DNA of 64,000 bases from Pseudomonas tructae (GTDB taxonomy: Bacteria; Pseudomonadota; Gammaproteobacteria; Pseudomonadales; Pseudomonadaceae), in NCBI RefSeq assembly GCF_004214895.1, contig NZ_CP035952.1, positions 1,498,501-1,562,500 on the forward strand, given 5' to 3'. Every line of letters starts with the position of its first letter. Position 1 is the first letter of the stretch. Below the pieces are notes generated by a model. That model had not been told where the DNA came from. It saw nothing but the letters and a program-made list of their open reading frames with translations, and ran no database searches. Below are positions 56,601 to 64,000 of this stretch, piece by piece. The position numbers were made by a program, and so were the translations under genes.

Positions 56601-57280
56601 TGGTGCTGCGTCAGCAGCTTGAATTTCTCGGTCACAACGTGGTGACCGTAGAGAACGGTCAACGGGCGCTGGACGCCTGGCAGCAAGGTGATTTCGAGCT
56701 GCTGCTGACCGACTGCAACATGCCGGTGATGGATGGCTACGCGCTGACCCGGAACCTGCGCCGCCAGGAGCACAGTAGCCAGCGGCCGACCATCGCCATC
56801 GTCGGCTGCACAGCCAACGCCATGAAAGAGGAGCGCGCCCGTTGCCTTGAGGCCGGGATGGATGAATGCCTGGTCAAACCCGTGGCACTCGAGCGCCTGG
56901 CTTGGGTCATCGATGAATTGGCGCCGCAGCACAGCTTCAGGATTCAGACCCTGCAAAAGATGACCCAGGCCAACACGGCGATGCTGCAGCGCATGCTCGA
57001 CGAGTTGCTGAAGAACCTCAAGGAGGAATCGACCTTGCTTGCGGATGCTGTTGCCGGCCAAGCCTGGGAGCGTGTCGGGGCGTCATTGCACCGGCTCAAG
57101 GGCGTGGCTTGCCTGATCGATGCGGTGCCGTTGGCACAGGCGTGCGCGCAATTGGAAAGCGCCAGCCTGGCGAAGTCCGGCGATTTGAGCGAGCGCGCAT
57201 GGCGGGCGCTGGAGGCGGCGATAATTCAGCTACAGACGAATATTGAGCTGGAATCGTTGAAAATGTCGCCACAACTTTAG
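53684..57280 (+). CDS. BvgS-type hybrid sensor kinase (RocS1/SadS-like)
   Basis: The 1198-residue unorthodox kinase starts at the ATG at 53684 (MSTGRRRAAG) after CAGGGG. A signal/anchor helix is followed by two periplasmic solute-binding type 3 domains (about 45-280 and 305-520), a membrane helix near 536-555, a PAS domain, HisKA (SHEIRTPM, H721), a HATPase (NLLGNALKFTHAGG; GGSGLGLSICRQLV), a receiver (LLTDCNMPVMDG, D1010) and an Hpt domain (LHRLKGVACLI, H1136). With the REC-EAL and NarL-type genes that follow, it matches the P. aeruginosa RocS1-RocR-RocA1 (SadS-R-A) set, which controls fimbriae and biofilm formation. The ligand is unknown. Confidence 0.92.
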   Translation: MSTGRRRAAGLLWVCLLGLCMGQGAQAAQSLSFTLAPPFMALEPLPLTRAQQQWLGTARVLRVGISFADYEPVDITIDRNRYQGISADYLSLIVERLGVKTQVQAFAKREQAIDALQRGQIDVLTSANGFERSVPGLAFSDDYIPDRSMVVVRGGAPLPPPTLAGMKLVLLDGYADTRVIQRVYPDSQVLLAPNLSSALEALNQGEADAFIGNEIIIRAFNALRPYLGLQVVGPSALPPIGFAFAMRAEDRLLQAMFNDALASLDEAVRHEILGRWTSGLGSDVAHRRVELTLAEREWIASHPAITVVSSQYPPYLFRNRQGDWVGLNSDVLATIAQMTGLKFVYAPSTSIVQGLDMLKSGQAQMSTTLSESPERREFLDFTHSIGGQSWVFIVRQPQLGLTSLDELAGQTLALPAQHALESTIRQDHPGIRLLSVDSLEQARDKVRSGEAMATIDSEIGAYSVVGNDPVLKVGRGVEGKWAPDRFSVRRDLPQLQSILNKALEAFPVAELRTVRMKWLGALAPPAPAWQRIPRWVYWAAAAALLFGLLSLIWSSRLRAQIRQRQVAEQALNDQLAFKRALLDGIPNPIYVRDLQGRLITCNKSYEAVFALKLEDVKGRRLTDIEVIPAELAKQLHGDYLELLKDPKPVFIDRRVDFHGQRFDAYQWTVPFYSADGQLQGLLGGWIDITERKQLEAALVQARRQAEQANQAKSAFLATMSHEIRTPMAVIIGLLELERETTLARGQQPSPGLETAHQSARELIALIGDSLDLARIEAGSLDLEPQARALKPFLNAIIEQFHVQALGQGLGLKLQLASDAEGVYWFDPVRLRQVLVNLLGNALKFTHAGGVELQVSRSGRDDLQGVGLRLCVRDTGIGISAQQQRELFQPFVQADSAAEYGGSGLGLSICRQLVELMGGSISLRSELGKGTEVSVELKLEYVAAQPEPSVSAPRRSSGPARRILVVDDLSASRLVLRQQLEFLGHNVVTVENGQRALDAWQQGDFELLLTDCNMPVMDGYALTRNLRRQEHSSQRPTIAIVGCTANAMKEERARCLEAGMDECLVKPVALERLAWVIDELAPQHSFRIQTLQKMTQANTAMLQRMLDELLKNLKEESTLLADAVAGQAWERVGASLHRLKGVACLIDAVPLAQACAQLESASLAKSGDLSERAWRALEAAIIQLQTNIELESLKMSPQL

Positions 57281-57364
57281 GACAAGTCCTATGGGCGTCT
57301 GAGGCTGAGTTTCCTAGAGTGGCAGTGTGCTGTTGTACGGTTCGGCTACTGCGGGGAAAAGCTC

Positions 57365-58585
57365 ATGCACTCACTGAAGGTTCTGATTCTTGAGGATCAT
57401 CCATTCCAACTGATGGCCTTGCATCAGATGCTCAACGCCAATGGCGTCTTCGATGTGCTCACTGCAGAGTCGGTCGAAGGTGCACGGCAGACCTTGTCGC
57501 GCCGTGGTCGTGTCGATATTGCCATCTGCGATTTGCACCTGGACGGTCAGGATGGCCTGGAGCTGATCCGCCACCTGGCCGACAGCGGCCTGGCATCGGC
57601 CCTGATCATCCTCAGTGGTGCCGAGCGCGCGGTACTCGATGGTGTCGGCGACCTGGCCCGGCAGTTGGGGCTGCGCGTGCTCGGCTGCATGCAGAAGCCA
57701 GCCTGCAGCGTGTCGTTGCACAAGCTACTACGGCGTTATCTGGATGAACCGGACGACTGCGCGCAGGCGCTTGCGCCACCCGGGCACACCGAACTGCTGG
57801 CCCTGTCCGGCGCCGAGGTGGCGCAAAGCAAGGCGCAATGGGTGGTGCACTATCAACCCAAAGTGGCTTTCGACGGCGGCCTGGCCGGGGTCGAGGCGCT
57901 GGTGCGCTGGCAGCACCCGCGCCTTGGCCTGCTCAGCCCGGGGCAGTTCTTCCCGTTGGTCGAGGGCGCTGGCCTGCTGGAGATGCTCAGCTGGCATGTG
58001 CTCGACCAGGCCCTGGCCTTCAGTGCCCAGGTGAAATTGCGGGGTGGGCAAGCCTTGCCGGTGGCGGTGAACATCGCTCCGCAAATGCTGGTTCAAGTCG
58101 ATTTCGCCGAGCAGGTGGTTGCCCTGCTCAAGCGTCATGCTGTGCCGGCCAGTGCCTTGACCCTGGAAGTCATCGAGACCGATGGCTGCCAGCTCGACAG
58201 TCGCCAGCTCGAGGGCTTGCTGCACCTGCGTATCCTCGGCTGCCAATTGTCCATCGACGACTTCGGCATGGGCGTCTCCAATCTGCAGCGCCTGCTGGAA
58301 CTGCCATTCAGCGAACTCAAGCTGCCCAGCGAGTTCGTCCGCGGCATGGCCGAGGACGGTCGCAAGGCGGCGGTGGTAGCGGGCGCATTGATCATGGCCC
58401 GGCGCATGGAACTGAAGGTGGTGGTTGAAGGCGTAGAGACGGTGGATGACCTGATGGCGATCAAGGCCCTGGGCAACCCGGTCATGCAGGGCTACTTCAT
58501 TGCCAGGCCGATGCCCGGTGACGCCCTGTGCCAATGGATACTGGCGCGTGAGCCAGGCGAAGCCGGCCTTCGCCGCAGAGCCTGA
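57365..58585 (+). CDS. rocR: REC-EAL response regulator, c-di-GMP phosphodiesterase (RocR/SadR-like)
   Basis: The 406-residue protein has an N-terminal receiver domain (VLILEDHPFQL; phospho-acceptor D56) and a C-terminal EAL domain with GVEALVRW (E177), VNIAPQ, EVIETDG, IDDFGMG, VVVEGVET and QGYFIARP. These cover most catalytic residues for hydrolysing c-di-GMP. One motif is altered: the usual KxD reads KLP in ELKLPSEFV. It follows the kinase by 84 bases and converges on the NarL-type gene with seven bases between stops. Confidence 0.9.
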   Translation: MHSLKVLILEDHPFQLMALHQMLNANGVFDVLTAESVEGARQTLSRRGRVDIAICDLHLDGQDGLELIRHLADSGLASALIILSGAERAVLDGVGDLARQLGLRVLGCMQKPACSVSLHKLLRRYLDEPDDCAQALAPPGHTELLALSGAEVAQSKAQWVVHYQPKVAFDGGLAGVEALVRWQHPRLGLLSPGQFFPLVEGAGLLEMLSWHVLDQALAFSAQVKLRGGQALPVAVNIAPQMLVQVDFAEQVVALLKRHAVPASALTLEVIETDGCQLDSRQLEGLLHLRILGCQLSIDDFGMGVSNLQRLLELPFSELKLPSEFVRGMAEDGRKAAVVAGALIMARRMELKVVVEGVETVDDLMAIKALGNPVMQGYFIARPMPGDALCQWILAREPGEAGLRRRA

Positions 58586-58592
58586 ACCGGCG

Positions 58593-59255
58593 TCAGCTCA
58601 AGCCATGCTCCTGCAGATAGAGATACAGCGCGGCATCATTGGCCAGGCCGAGCTTGCGCATGGCATTGACCTTCTGGCTGCTGACGGTCTGCTTGCTGCG
58701 GTTGAGCAGGGCGGCGATCTGCCCGACCGTATGGCCGACGGCCAGCAGGCGCGCAACTTCCAGCTCCCGCGGTGACAACGCCGCCTGGTGACGAACCAGG
58801 TCCTCGCGAACCGCGCCATCTTGCAACAACAATTGCTGTACCGACTCGGCGAGAAAGGTCTTGCCGTGGCGCAGGCGCGCGATTGCCTGCGGCAGTTCGT
58901 CGGCCAGGCTGGCCTTGCTCAGCAGGCCATTGACGCCCAGGGCCAGCATGGCCCGGAACAACCCGGCATTGTTGAGCATGGTGACCACCAGGATGGGGAG
59001 CTGCGGGTAGTGCCGGCGCAGTTGTTCGAGCAGCTTCAGGCCATCGTTCTGCTCCTCGACCGGCATCATGAAGTCGGTTACCAGAACGTCGCATTCCAGG
59101 GTTTGCAGGCACGTGGTGAGCTCCAGCGGGCTGCCAGCCTCGGCGATCACCCGCAGCGCTGGAATCTGTTCAAGTACGGCGCGCAAGCCGATGCGAAAGA
59201 TCGGGTGGTCATCGGCAAGGATGATCCGCAGTTCACCTGGGGCAGGATTGATCAC
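58593..59255 (-). CDS. rocA1: NarL/FixJ-type response regulator (RocA1/SadA-like)
   Basis: The 220-residue regulator has a receiver (IILADDHPIFR; Asp in VLVTDFMMP) and a LuxR-type HTH (LSPRELEVARLLAVGHTVGQIA). The start is the GTG at 59255, with GGAG seven bases before it; a TTG at 59306 would add 17 residues without a Shine-Dalgarno site. In P. aeruginosa the homologous regulator is phosphorylated by RocS1 and controls fimbrial genes, while RocR competes for the phosphate; the same is inferred here. Confidence 0.9.
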   Translation of the reverse strand: MINPAPGELRIILADDHPIFRIGLRAVLEQIPALRVIAEAGSPLELTTCLQTLECDVLVTDFMMPVEEQNDGLKLLEQLRRHYPQLPILVVTMLNNAGLFRAMLALGVNGLLSKASLADELPQAIARLRHGKTFLAESVQQLLLQDGAVREDLVRHQAALSPRELEVARLLAVGHTVGQIAALLNRSKQTVSSQKVNAMRKLGLANDAALYLYLQEHGLS

Positions 59256-59367
59256 AGGCAGGCTCCGAGCCGTTGATAGACCCCTTCTGGGCAGGTAGGT
59301 AAACAATGAGTGAGGTGGAATGTATCAGATTGTTGCTCGGCGCAGCATTGGCGCCTTATCTAGTCAG

Positions 59368-59564
59368 GCTGGTACGCCTGGGCACCGGGTGTGACTTCGA
59401 TCTGTCTGCCGGGGCATGATGGAACCTTTGCCGGCGAGGGCAATCAGACCTTACAAGGGCAGCTGATCGGGATTTTGCTCCGATGTCGTGAAGCTGTCGT
59501 GCCAGGCCCCGATGGGCTTGTGTTTAGCCCCGGGCGGCCTCCCCACCGTTCGGGGTTTCTTTTT
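59368..59564 (+). ncRNA. Candidate small RNA between rocA1 and a binding-protein gene
   Basis: The 335 bases from 59256 to 59590 hold no supported protein gene, yet end in a strong plus-strand terminator. TTGCTC (59333-59338) and TTATCT (59356-59361), 17 bases apart, are a reasonable promoter, giving a transcript of about 200 nt from roughly 59368. A hairpin GGGCT/AGCCC overlaps the terminator stem, and the terminator loop is C-rich (CCTCCCCA). A 16-codon frame starting ATGATGGAA is present but lacks a good Shine-Dalgarno site. The start coordinate is an estimate. Confidence 0.45.
59528..59564 (+). terminator. Rho-independent terminator with no upstream plus-strand gene
   Basis: CCCCGGGCGG pairs with CCGTTCGGGG (10 pairs, two of them G-U) around loop CCTCCCCA, followed by TTTCTTTTT. 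Both neighbouring genes are on the minus strand, so it must serve another transcript. Confidence 0.75.
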
Positions 59565-59590
59565 GCCTGGGGTTCGAGTCAGGTCAGGGT

Positions 59591-60469
59591 TCAGTGCTGT
59601 TCGCCAAACAGGCGCAGACTGTCGTGCATGTACTGCTCACGCATTTGCGGTGCCAGCCACTGGGCGTACAGATCCGGCAAGGTGTCATTGCGCAGCGGCA
59701 GCAACAGCGTGTTGATATGGCTGATGGCCTCACGTCCCAAGGGCGTGTTGGAGCAGCCGACGCGCAACAACTGGTACTGCTCGACGCCCTGGATCGGGTA
59801 GAAGGCATAGTCATCGGTGGGCCAGCCTTGCTGCTGCAGCAGGTAGCGCACTTCAGGCCAGTAACCGAGCACCAGTTGCAGGCGGTCATGCTGCTGCATT
59901 TGCAGCAGACTGGTTACCGCGTCATTGCCATAGTGGCGGCTGAGGGTGCTGTCGGGCAGGGTCTTGAGCAGTTCATCCACGGCCGGGCTATAACTGCGCT
60001 GGGCAACTACACCGAGCTTGAGCGAGGTGCTGCCGAGCAGGGTACGCAGGTCGACCTGATTGCCCTGCAGATAGGGTTCGAGCAGGCGCTGGTCCTTACG
60101 CCGGACCACCAGGCCACTGCTGAGTATGCCCAGGCTGGGTATCGAGAAGTGCACATAGCGCGCCCGCTCGGGTGTCCACAGCAGGGTAGGGTCGCAGGTG
60201 AAGGTTGAGCCCTGGAGCATCTGGATGCCCCGTGCGCGGTTGACCCTGAGGATGCTGTGATCGTACTCGGGCATCTGTTCGATCAGCAGCGGCAGCAACT
60301 GATCAATTACCCCCTGGCCCTTGCCTGTGCCTTCAAAAATGGTCAGTGGCGGCAAGTCGCGCAGCAACCAGAACAAACGCTCCTTGGCCGATGCCGACGC
60401 GGGCAGGCCAAGGCTCAGCAACATGCCTAGCAACAACGGCAACCCACGACGCATCCAGCCATAGGTCAT
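59591..60469 (-). CDS. Periplasmic solute-binding-like protein (TIGR02285 type)
   Basis: The 292-residue protein has a signal peptide (LLLGMLLSLGLPASASA) and a type 3 solute-binding-like fold (LPPLTIFEGTGKGQGVID; VVAQRSYSPAVDELL). It resembles the Pseudomonas TIGR02285 group, which is not tied to a transporter. Two ATGs, at 60469 and 60454, are possible starts. No permease genes are near, so a sensory or orphan role is likely. Confidence 0.8.
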   Translation of the reverse strand: MTYGWMRRGLPLLLGMLLSLGLPASASAKERLFWLLRDLPPLTIFEGTGKGQGVIDQLLPLLIEQMPEYDHSILRVNRARGIQMLQGSTFTCDPTLLWTPERARYVHFSIPSLGILSSGLVVRRKDQRLLEPYLQGNQVDLRTLLGSTSLKLGVVAQRSYSPAVDELLKTLPDSTLSRHYGNDAVTSLLQMQQHDRLQLVLGYWPEVRYLLQQQGWPTDDYAFYPIQGVEQYQLLRVGCSNTPLGREAISHINTLLLPLRNDTLPDLYAQWLAPQMREQYMHDSLRLFGEQH

Positions 60470-60509
60470 GTCCAGGTCTCCACCCTTGTATGGGAATCAA
60501 GCGATGTGT

Positions 60510-61709
60510 TCAGACCGCACCTTGCGCTCGCAGCTGGGCAATGGCCGCAGCATCGTAGCCAAGTTGGGCCAGCAGTTGGTCGGTGTGGGCGCCCAGCTCA
60601 GGGCCGACCCATTCGCTGGAGCCCGGGGTGTCCGACAACTTGGGCACGATGCCGGGCATCTTGAACGGCTTGCCGTCTGGCAGCTTGCCCTGCAGGAACA
60701 TCTCGCGGGCAAGAAACTGCGGGTCGCTGAACATGTCTTCGGCGCTGTAGATGCGGCTGGCCGGCACCTGGGCGTCATTGAGCACCTGCACCAGCGTATC
60801 CAGCGGCAGTGTCCGCGCCCAGCGGTCGATCACCGTGTACAGCTCATCGCGGCGCAGGTCGCGGCCGTCATTGCTGGCAAGCGTCGGATCGTCGGCCAGG
60901 TCGTCGCGACCGATCGCCTGCATGAAGCGCTTGAAGATCGCATCGCCGTTGGCGCCGATCTGCACGTGCTTGCCATCGGCGCTGGTATGAATGGAAGAGG
61001 GGGTGATGCCGGGCATGATGTTGCCGGTGCGCTCACGGATAAAACCGAACACGTCGAACTCCGGCACCATGCTTTCCATCATGGCGAAGATCGCTTCATA
61101 CAAGGCCACATCCACCACTTGGCCCTGGCCACCGTTGACCTCGCGATGACGCAAGGCCATCAGCGCGCCGATGACGCCCCACAAGGCCGCAATCGAGTCG
61201 CCGATGGAGATGCCGGTGCGTACCGGAGGGCGATCCTCGAACCCGGTGATGTAGCGCAGCCCGCCCATCGACTCGCCGACGGCGCCAAAGCCGGGCTGGT
61301 CTTTCATCGGTCCGGTCTGGCCAAAGCCGGACAGGCGCACCATTACCAGCTTTGGGTTGAGGGCGTGCAGCACGTCCCAGCCCAGGCCGAGTTTTTCCAG
61401 CACCCCGGGGCGGAAGTTTTCAATCAGGATGTCTGCCTCAGTGAGCAGCTTCTTGAGAATCTCCAGCCCTTGGGCATGTTTTAGGTTGAGGGTCAGCGAC
61501 TGCTTGTTGCGGGCCTGGACGAACCACCACAGCGAGGTGCCTTCATACAGCTTGCGCCATTTGCGCAATGGATCACCGCCATCGGGTGACTCGACCTTGA
61601 TCACTTGCGCGCCGAATTCTGCGCAAATCCGCGAGGCGAACGGGCCGGCGATCAAGGTGCCGAGTTCGATGACTTTGAGGCCGGCGAGCGGTTTGCTGGG
61701 CGTAGGCAT
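60510..61709 (-). CDS. CaiB/BaiF-type (class III) CoA transferase
   Basis: The 399-residue protein starts at the ATG at 61709 (MPTPSKPLAGLKVIELG); the 50 codons upstream are spurious. It has the family features ARNKQSLTLNLK, ILIENFRPGVLEKLGLG, GFGQTGPMKDQPGF and the catalytic Asp in SIGDSIAALWG. It moves CoA between carboxylic acids; the donor and acceptor are not evident. It is divergent from yaeQ. Confidence 0.93.
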   Translation of the reverse strand: MPTPSKPLAGLKVIELGTLIAGPFASRICAEFGAQVIKVESPDGGDPLRKWRKLYEGTSLWWFVQARNKQSLTLNLKHAQGLEILKKLLTEADILIENFRPGVLEKLGLGWDVLHALNPKLVMVRLSGFGQTGPMKDQPGFGAVGESMGGLRYITGFEDRPPVRTGISIGDSIAALWGVIGALMALRHREVNGGQGQVVDVALYEAIFAMMESMVPEFDVFGFIRERTGNIMPGITPSSIHTSADGKHVQIGANGDAIFKRFMQAIGRDDLADDPTLASNDGRDLRRDELYTVIDRWARTLPLDTLVQVLNDAQVPASRIYSAEDMFSDPQFLAREMFLQGKLPDGKPFKMPGIVPKLSDTPGSSEWVGPELGAHTDQLLAQLGYDAAAIAQLRAQGAV

Positions 61710-61839
61710 AAGGCATCCGTGGCAGCGGGTCAGGGCCTCCGTTTTTATCATAGCTGAGGCCGCCCAGATACTGCCGCGGCGCAAGGAACATACGGATCGG
61801 TTAGACTGGGCGACTTTCCTTGTCGCAAGAAGCCCGTCC

Positions 61840-62379
61840 ATGGCCCAGCCGTCCACCACCTACAAGTTTGAACTGAACCTCACCGACCTCGATCGTGGCG
61901 TGTACGAAAGCGTCAAGCAGACCATCGCCCGTCACCCGTCGGAAACCGAAGAGCGCATGGCCGTGCGTCTGCTGGCTTACGCCCTGTGGTACAACGAGCA
62001 GTTGGCTTTTGGTCGCGGCCTGTCGGATGTGGACGAAGCAGCGGTGTGGGAAAAGAGCCTGGACGATCGCATCCTGCACTGGATCGAAGTCGGCCAGCCG
62101 GATGCCGATCGCCTGACCTGGTGCTCGCGCCGCACCGAGCGCACCAGCCTGCTGGCCTATGGCAGCCTGCGGGTGTGGGAAACCAAGGTGTTGCCTGGGG
62201 TCAAGAACCTGAAAAACCTGAACATCGCCGCCGTACCCCAGGAGGTACTGGAAACCCTGGCCAAGGACATGCCGCGCGCCATCAAGTGGGACGTGATGAT
62301 CAGTGAAGGTACGGTGTTCGTCACCGACGACCGCGGCCAGCACGAAGTCCAGCTGCAGTGGCTGATGGGCGAGCGTTGA
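61840..62379 (+). CDS. yaeQ: YaeQ family protein
   Basis: The 179-residue protein starts at the ATG at 61840 (MAQPSTTYKFELNLTDL). It shows YaeQ features such as HPSETEERMAVRLLAY and LDDRILHWIEVGQPDADRL. The fold is PD-(D/E)XK-like, but no clear biochemical role is known. It lies 54 bases before recJ. Confidence 0.93.
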   Translation: MAQPSTTYKFELNLTDLDRGVYESVKQTIARHPSETEERMAVRLLAYALWYNEQLAFGRGLSDVDEAAVWEKSLDDRILHWIEVGQPDADRLTWCSRRTERTSLLAYGSLRVWETKVLPGVKNLKNLNIAAVPQEVLETLAKDMPRAIKWDVMISEGTVFVTDDRGQHEVQLQWLMGER

Positions 62380-62433
62380 TCGCCCATCCGTCCCGGCCGA
62401 ACATTCCTGATTGACGAGAAGCCCTATCGCCCC

Positions 62434-64000
62434 ATGCGTATCGATCCCCGCCCGTTGCCGTCCACGCTGCCATTTCTTGGCGACCTGCCACCGTTGCTGA
62501 CCCGTCTGTATGCCGCCCGTGGCGTGCAATCGGCAACCGAGCTGGATAAAAGCCTGGCGCGCCTGCTGCCTTACCAGCAGCTCAAGGGCATTGAGGCTGC
62601 GGTCGACCTGCTGGTAACGGCGCTAGCAGAACGCCAGCGCATCCTTATCGTCGGCGACTTTGATGCTGACGGTGCCACGGCCAGCACCGTCGGCGTGCTT
62701 GGCCTGCGTCTGCTCGGTGCCGCCCATGTCGACTACCTGGTGCCCAACCGCTTCGAGTACGGCTACGGCCTGACGCCGGAGATCGTCGAGGTGGCCCTGC
62801 AGCGCCAGCCGCAGTTGCTGATCACCGTCGACAACGGCATCTCCAGCGTCGAAGGGGTGGCCGCGGCCAAGGCAGCAGGCCTTAAAGTACTGGTTACCGA
62901 CCACCACTTGCCCGGCCATGAACTGCCGGCAGCCGATGCCATCGTCAACCCCAACCAGCCGGGCTGCGAGTTCCCGAGCAAGGCGCTGGCCGGCGTCGGA
63001 GTGATTTTCTACGTGCTGATGGCCTTGCGCGCGCGCTTGCGCAGCCTGGGCCATTACGCCAACGCGGCGCAACCGAACATCGGTGAACTGCTTGATCTGG
63101 TGGCCCTGGGCAGCGTTGCCGACGTGGTGCCGCTGGATGCCAACAACCGCATCCTGGTCCATCAGGGCCTTGAGCGAATTCGTGCCGGGCGCGCGCGGCC
63201 GGGGCTCAAGGCCATTCTGGAGGTGGCCCGCCGCGATCACCTGCGCATCACCTCCACCGATCTTGGCTTTATTCTCGGTCCACGGCTCAACGCCGCCGGT
63301 CGCCTGGACGACATGAGCCTGGGCATCGAGTGCCTGCTCAGCGACGATGCCAACCTGGCACGGGAAATGGCCGGTCAGCTCGACGAACTGAACCAGGACC
63401 GCAAGTCTATCGAGCAGGGCATGCAGCGCGAAGCCCTGGCCCAGCTCAAGGACCTGCCGCTGGAATCGATGCCGTTCGGCCTGTGCCTGTTCGAGCCCGA
63501 CTGGCACCAGGGGGTGATCGGCATCCTCGCCTCGCGCCTCAAAGAGCGTTACCACCGCCCGACCATTGCCTTTGCCGATGCGGGAGAGGGCATGCTCAAG
63601 GGTTCGGCACGTTCGGTACCGGGCTTTCACATTCGCGATGCACTGGACGCCGTGGCGGCGCGTCATCCGCAACTGATCAGCAAATTCGGTGGGCATGCCA
63701 TGGCCGCCGGGCTGTCGCTACCGGCCGAGAACTTTCCGGCGTTTGCCCAGGCCTTTGACGAAGAAACCCGCCGCCAGTTGCGTGAAGAAGACCTCACCGG
63801 CCGCCTGCTCTCCGACGGAACCCTGGCGGTCGAGGAGTTTCACCTGGAGCTGGCCCGTGCCTTGCGCCATGCCGGGCCTTGGGGCCAGCACTTCCCCGAA
63901 CCGTTGTTCCACGGCGTGTTCCAACTGGTCGAGCAGCGGGTTGTCGGTGAGCGGCACCTGAAGGTGGTGCTCAAGAGCGAGTGCGGTACGCTCAAGCTCG
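62434..64000 (+). CDS. recJ: Single-stranded-DNA exonuclease RecJ (3' end beyond the window)
   Basis: The frame opens at the ATG at 62434 (MRIDPRPLPSTLPFL) and stays open to the window edge, giving about 522 of an expected 570 or so residues. RecJ degrades 5' single-stranded ends in recombination and mismatch repair. Visible motifs include DFDADGATAS, the DHH signature TDHHLPG (D156), ALGSVADVVPL, and the DHHA1 domain with SKFGGHAMAAGLSL. Nothing unusual is seen before the cut. Confidence 0.96.
   Translation, partial: MRIDPRPLPSTLPFLGDLPPLLTRLYAARGVQSATELDKSLARLLPYQQLKGIEAAVDLLVTALAERQRILIVGDFDADGATASTVGVLGLRLLGAAHVDYLVPNRFEYGYGLTPEIVEVALQRQPQLLITVDNGISSVEGVAAAKAAGLKVLVTDHHLPGHELPAADAIVNPNQPGCEFPSKALAGVGVIFYVLMALRARLRSLGHYANAAQPNIGELLDLVALGSVADVVPLDANNRILVHQGLERIRAGRARPGLKAILEVARRDHLRITSTDLGFILGPRLNAAGRLDDMSLGIECLLSDDANLAREMAGQLDELNQDRKSIEQGMQREALAQLKDLPLESMPFGLCLFEPDWHQGVIGILASRLKERYHRPTIAFADAGEGMLKGSARSVPGFHIRDALDAVAARHPQLISKFGGHAMAAGLSLPAENFPAFAQAFDEETRRQLREEDLTGRLLSDGTLAVEEFHLELARALRHAGPWGQHFPEPLFHGVFQLVEQRVVGERHLKVVLKSECGTLKL

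Noticed and set aside
59391..59801. 136-codon plus-strand frame across the candidate small RNA
   Set aside because: It reads through the strong terminator and into the antisense of the binding-protein gene, with no recognisable family.

Overview
The window is a stretch of chromosome from a fluorescent Pseudomonas, most likely of the P. putida group. The evidence is high-GC coding sequence, the P. putida type of REP element (arms reading about ATCGCGGGGCAAGCCCGCTC), a cumA-type multicopper oxidase, and gene blocks that keep Pseudomonas order (cumA-tadA / mltF / purL-yqfO / nag genes; ffh-rpsP-rimM-trmD-rplS; xerD-dsbC-hom-thrC; yaeQ-recJ). The group assignment is inference; no rRNA or typing gene is present.

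Layout. 1-3.3 kb: two divergent paralogous genes for large dermonecrotic-toxin-like proteins. One is cut by the window edge; the complete one carries an ExH...EH...GDTH constellation like the TIKI/ChaN/PMT-C2/RRSP fold. 3.4-11.3 kb: cumA, tadA, mltF, purL and a YqfO-like gene. 11.4-18.6 kb: a five-gene N-acetylglucosamine operon on the minus strand (nagR, nagA, an SIS-domain sugar-phosphate gene, fused EIIA-HPr-EI nagF, nagE), with a striking repressor-operator array in front of nagR.

18.6-33.9 kb is the most coherent system. It contains tatABC (minus), gspK (plus), a PhoX-type alkaline phosphatase with a Tat signal (minus), a SoxB/5'-nucleotidase-like lipoprotein with a Tat-like signal and no recognisable metal ligands (plus), then gspCDEFGHIJLMN in one overlapping operon. 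Pho-box-like heptamers in 7-4-7 spacing lie before all four transcription units: clear before the SoxB-like/gsp operon, reasonable before phoX, weak before tatA and gspK. The locus reads as a phosphate-starvation module in which a dedicated Tat translocon delivers folded phosphatases to the periplasm and a type II secretion system moves them out.

33.9-49.1 kb: housekeeping genes, namely an L,D-transpeptidase-fold protein, two Nudix hydrolases, a gamma-carbonic anhydrase, DUF1289, a VUT-type membrane protein, purT, an MHS transporter, a CorC/CNNM protein, ypjD, ffh, the rpsP operon, a thioesterase, a cation/proton antiporter and xerD. 49.1-49.9 kb is an AT-richer orphan gene inserted between xerD and dsbC. 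50-53.6 kb: dsbC, hom, thrC. 53.7-59.3 kb: a RocSAR/SadARS-like signalling set (BvgS-type hybrid kinase, REC-EAL phosphodiesterase, NarL-type regulator). 59.3-59.6 kb lacks a protein gene but has a strong plus-strand terminator and a plausible promoter, so it may encode a small RNA. The window ends with a periplasmic binding-protein-like gene, a CaiB-type CoA transferase, yaeQ and the start of recJ.

REP pairs sit at three convergent gene junctions. A fourth pair runs into the 3' end of tatC and encodes its last residues. No tRNA, rRNA, CRISPR, insertion sequence or prophage was seen.
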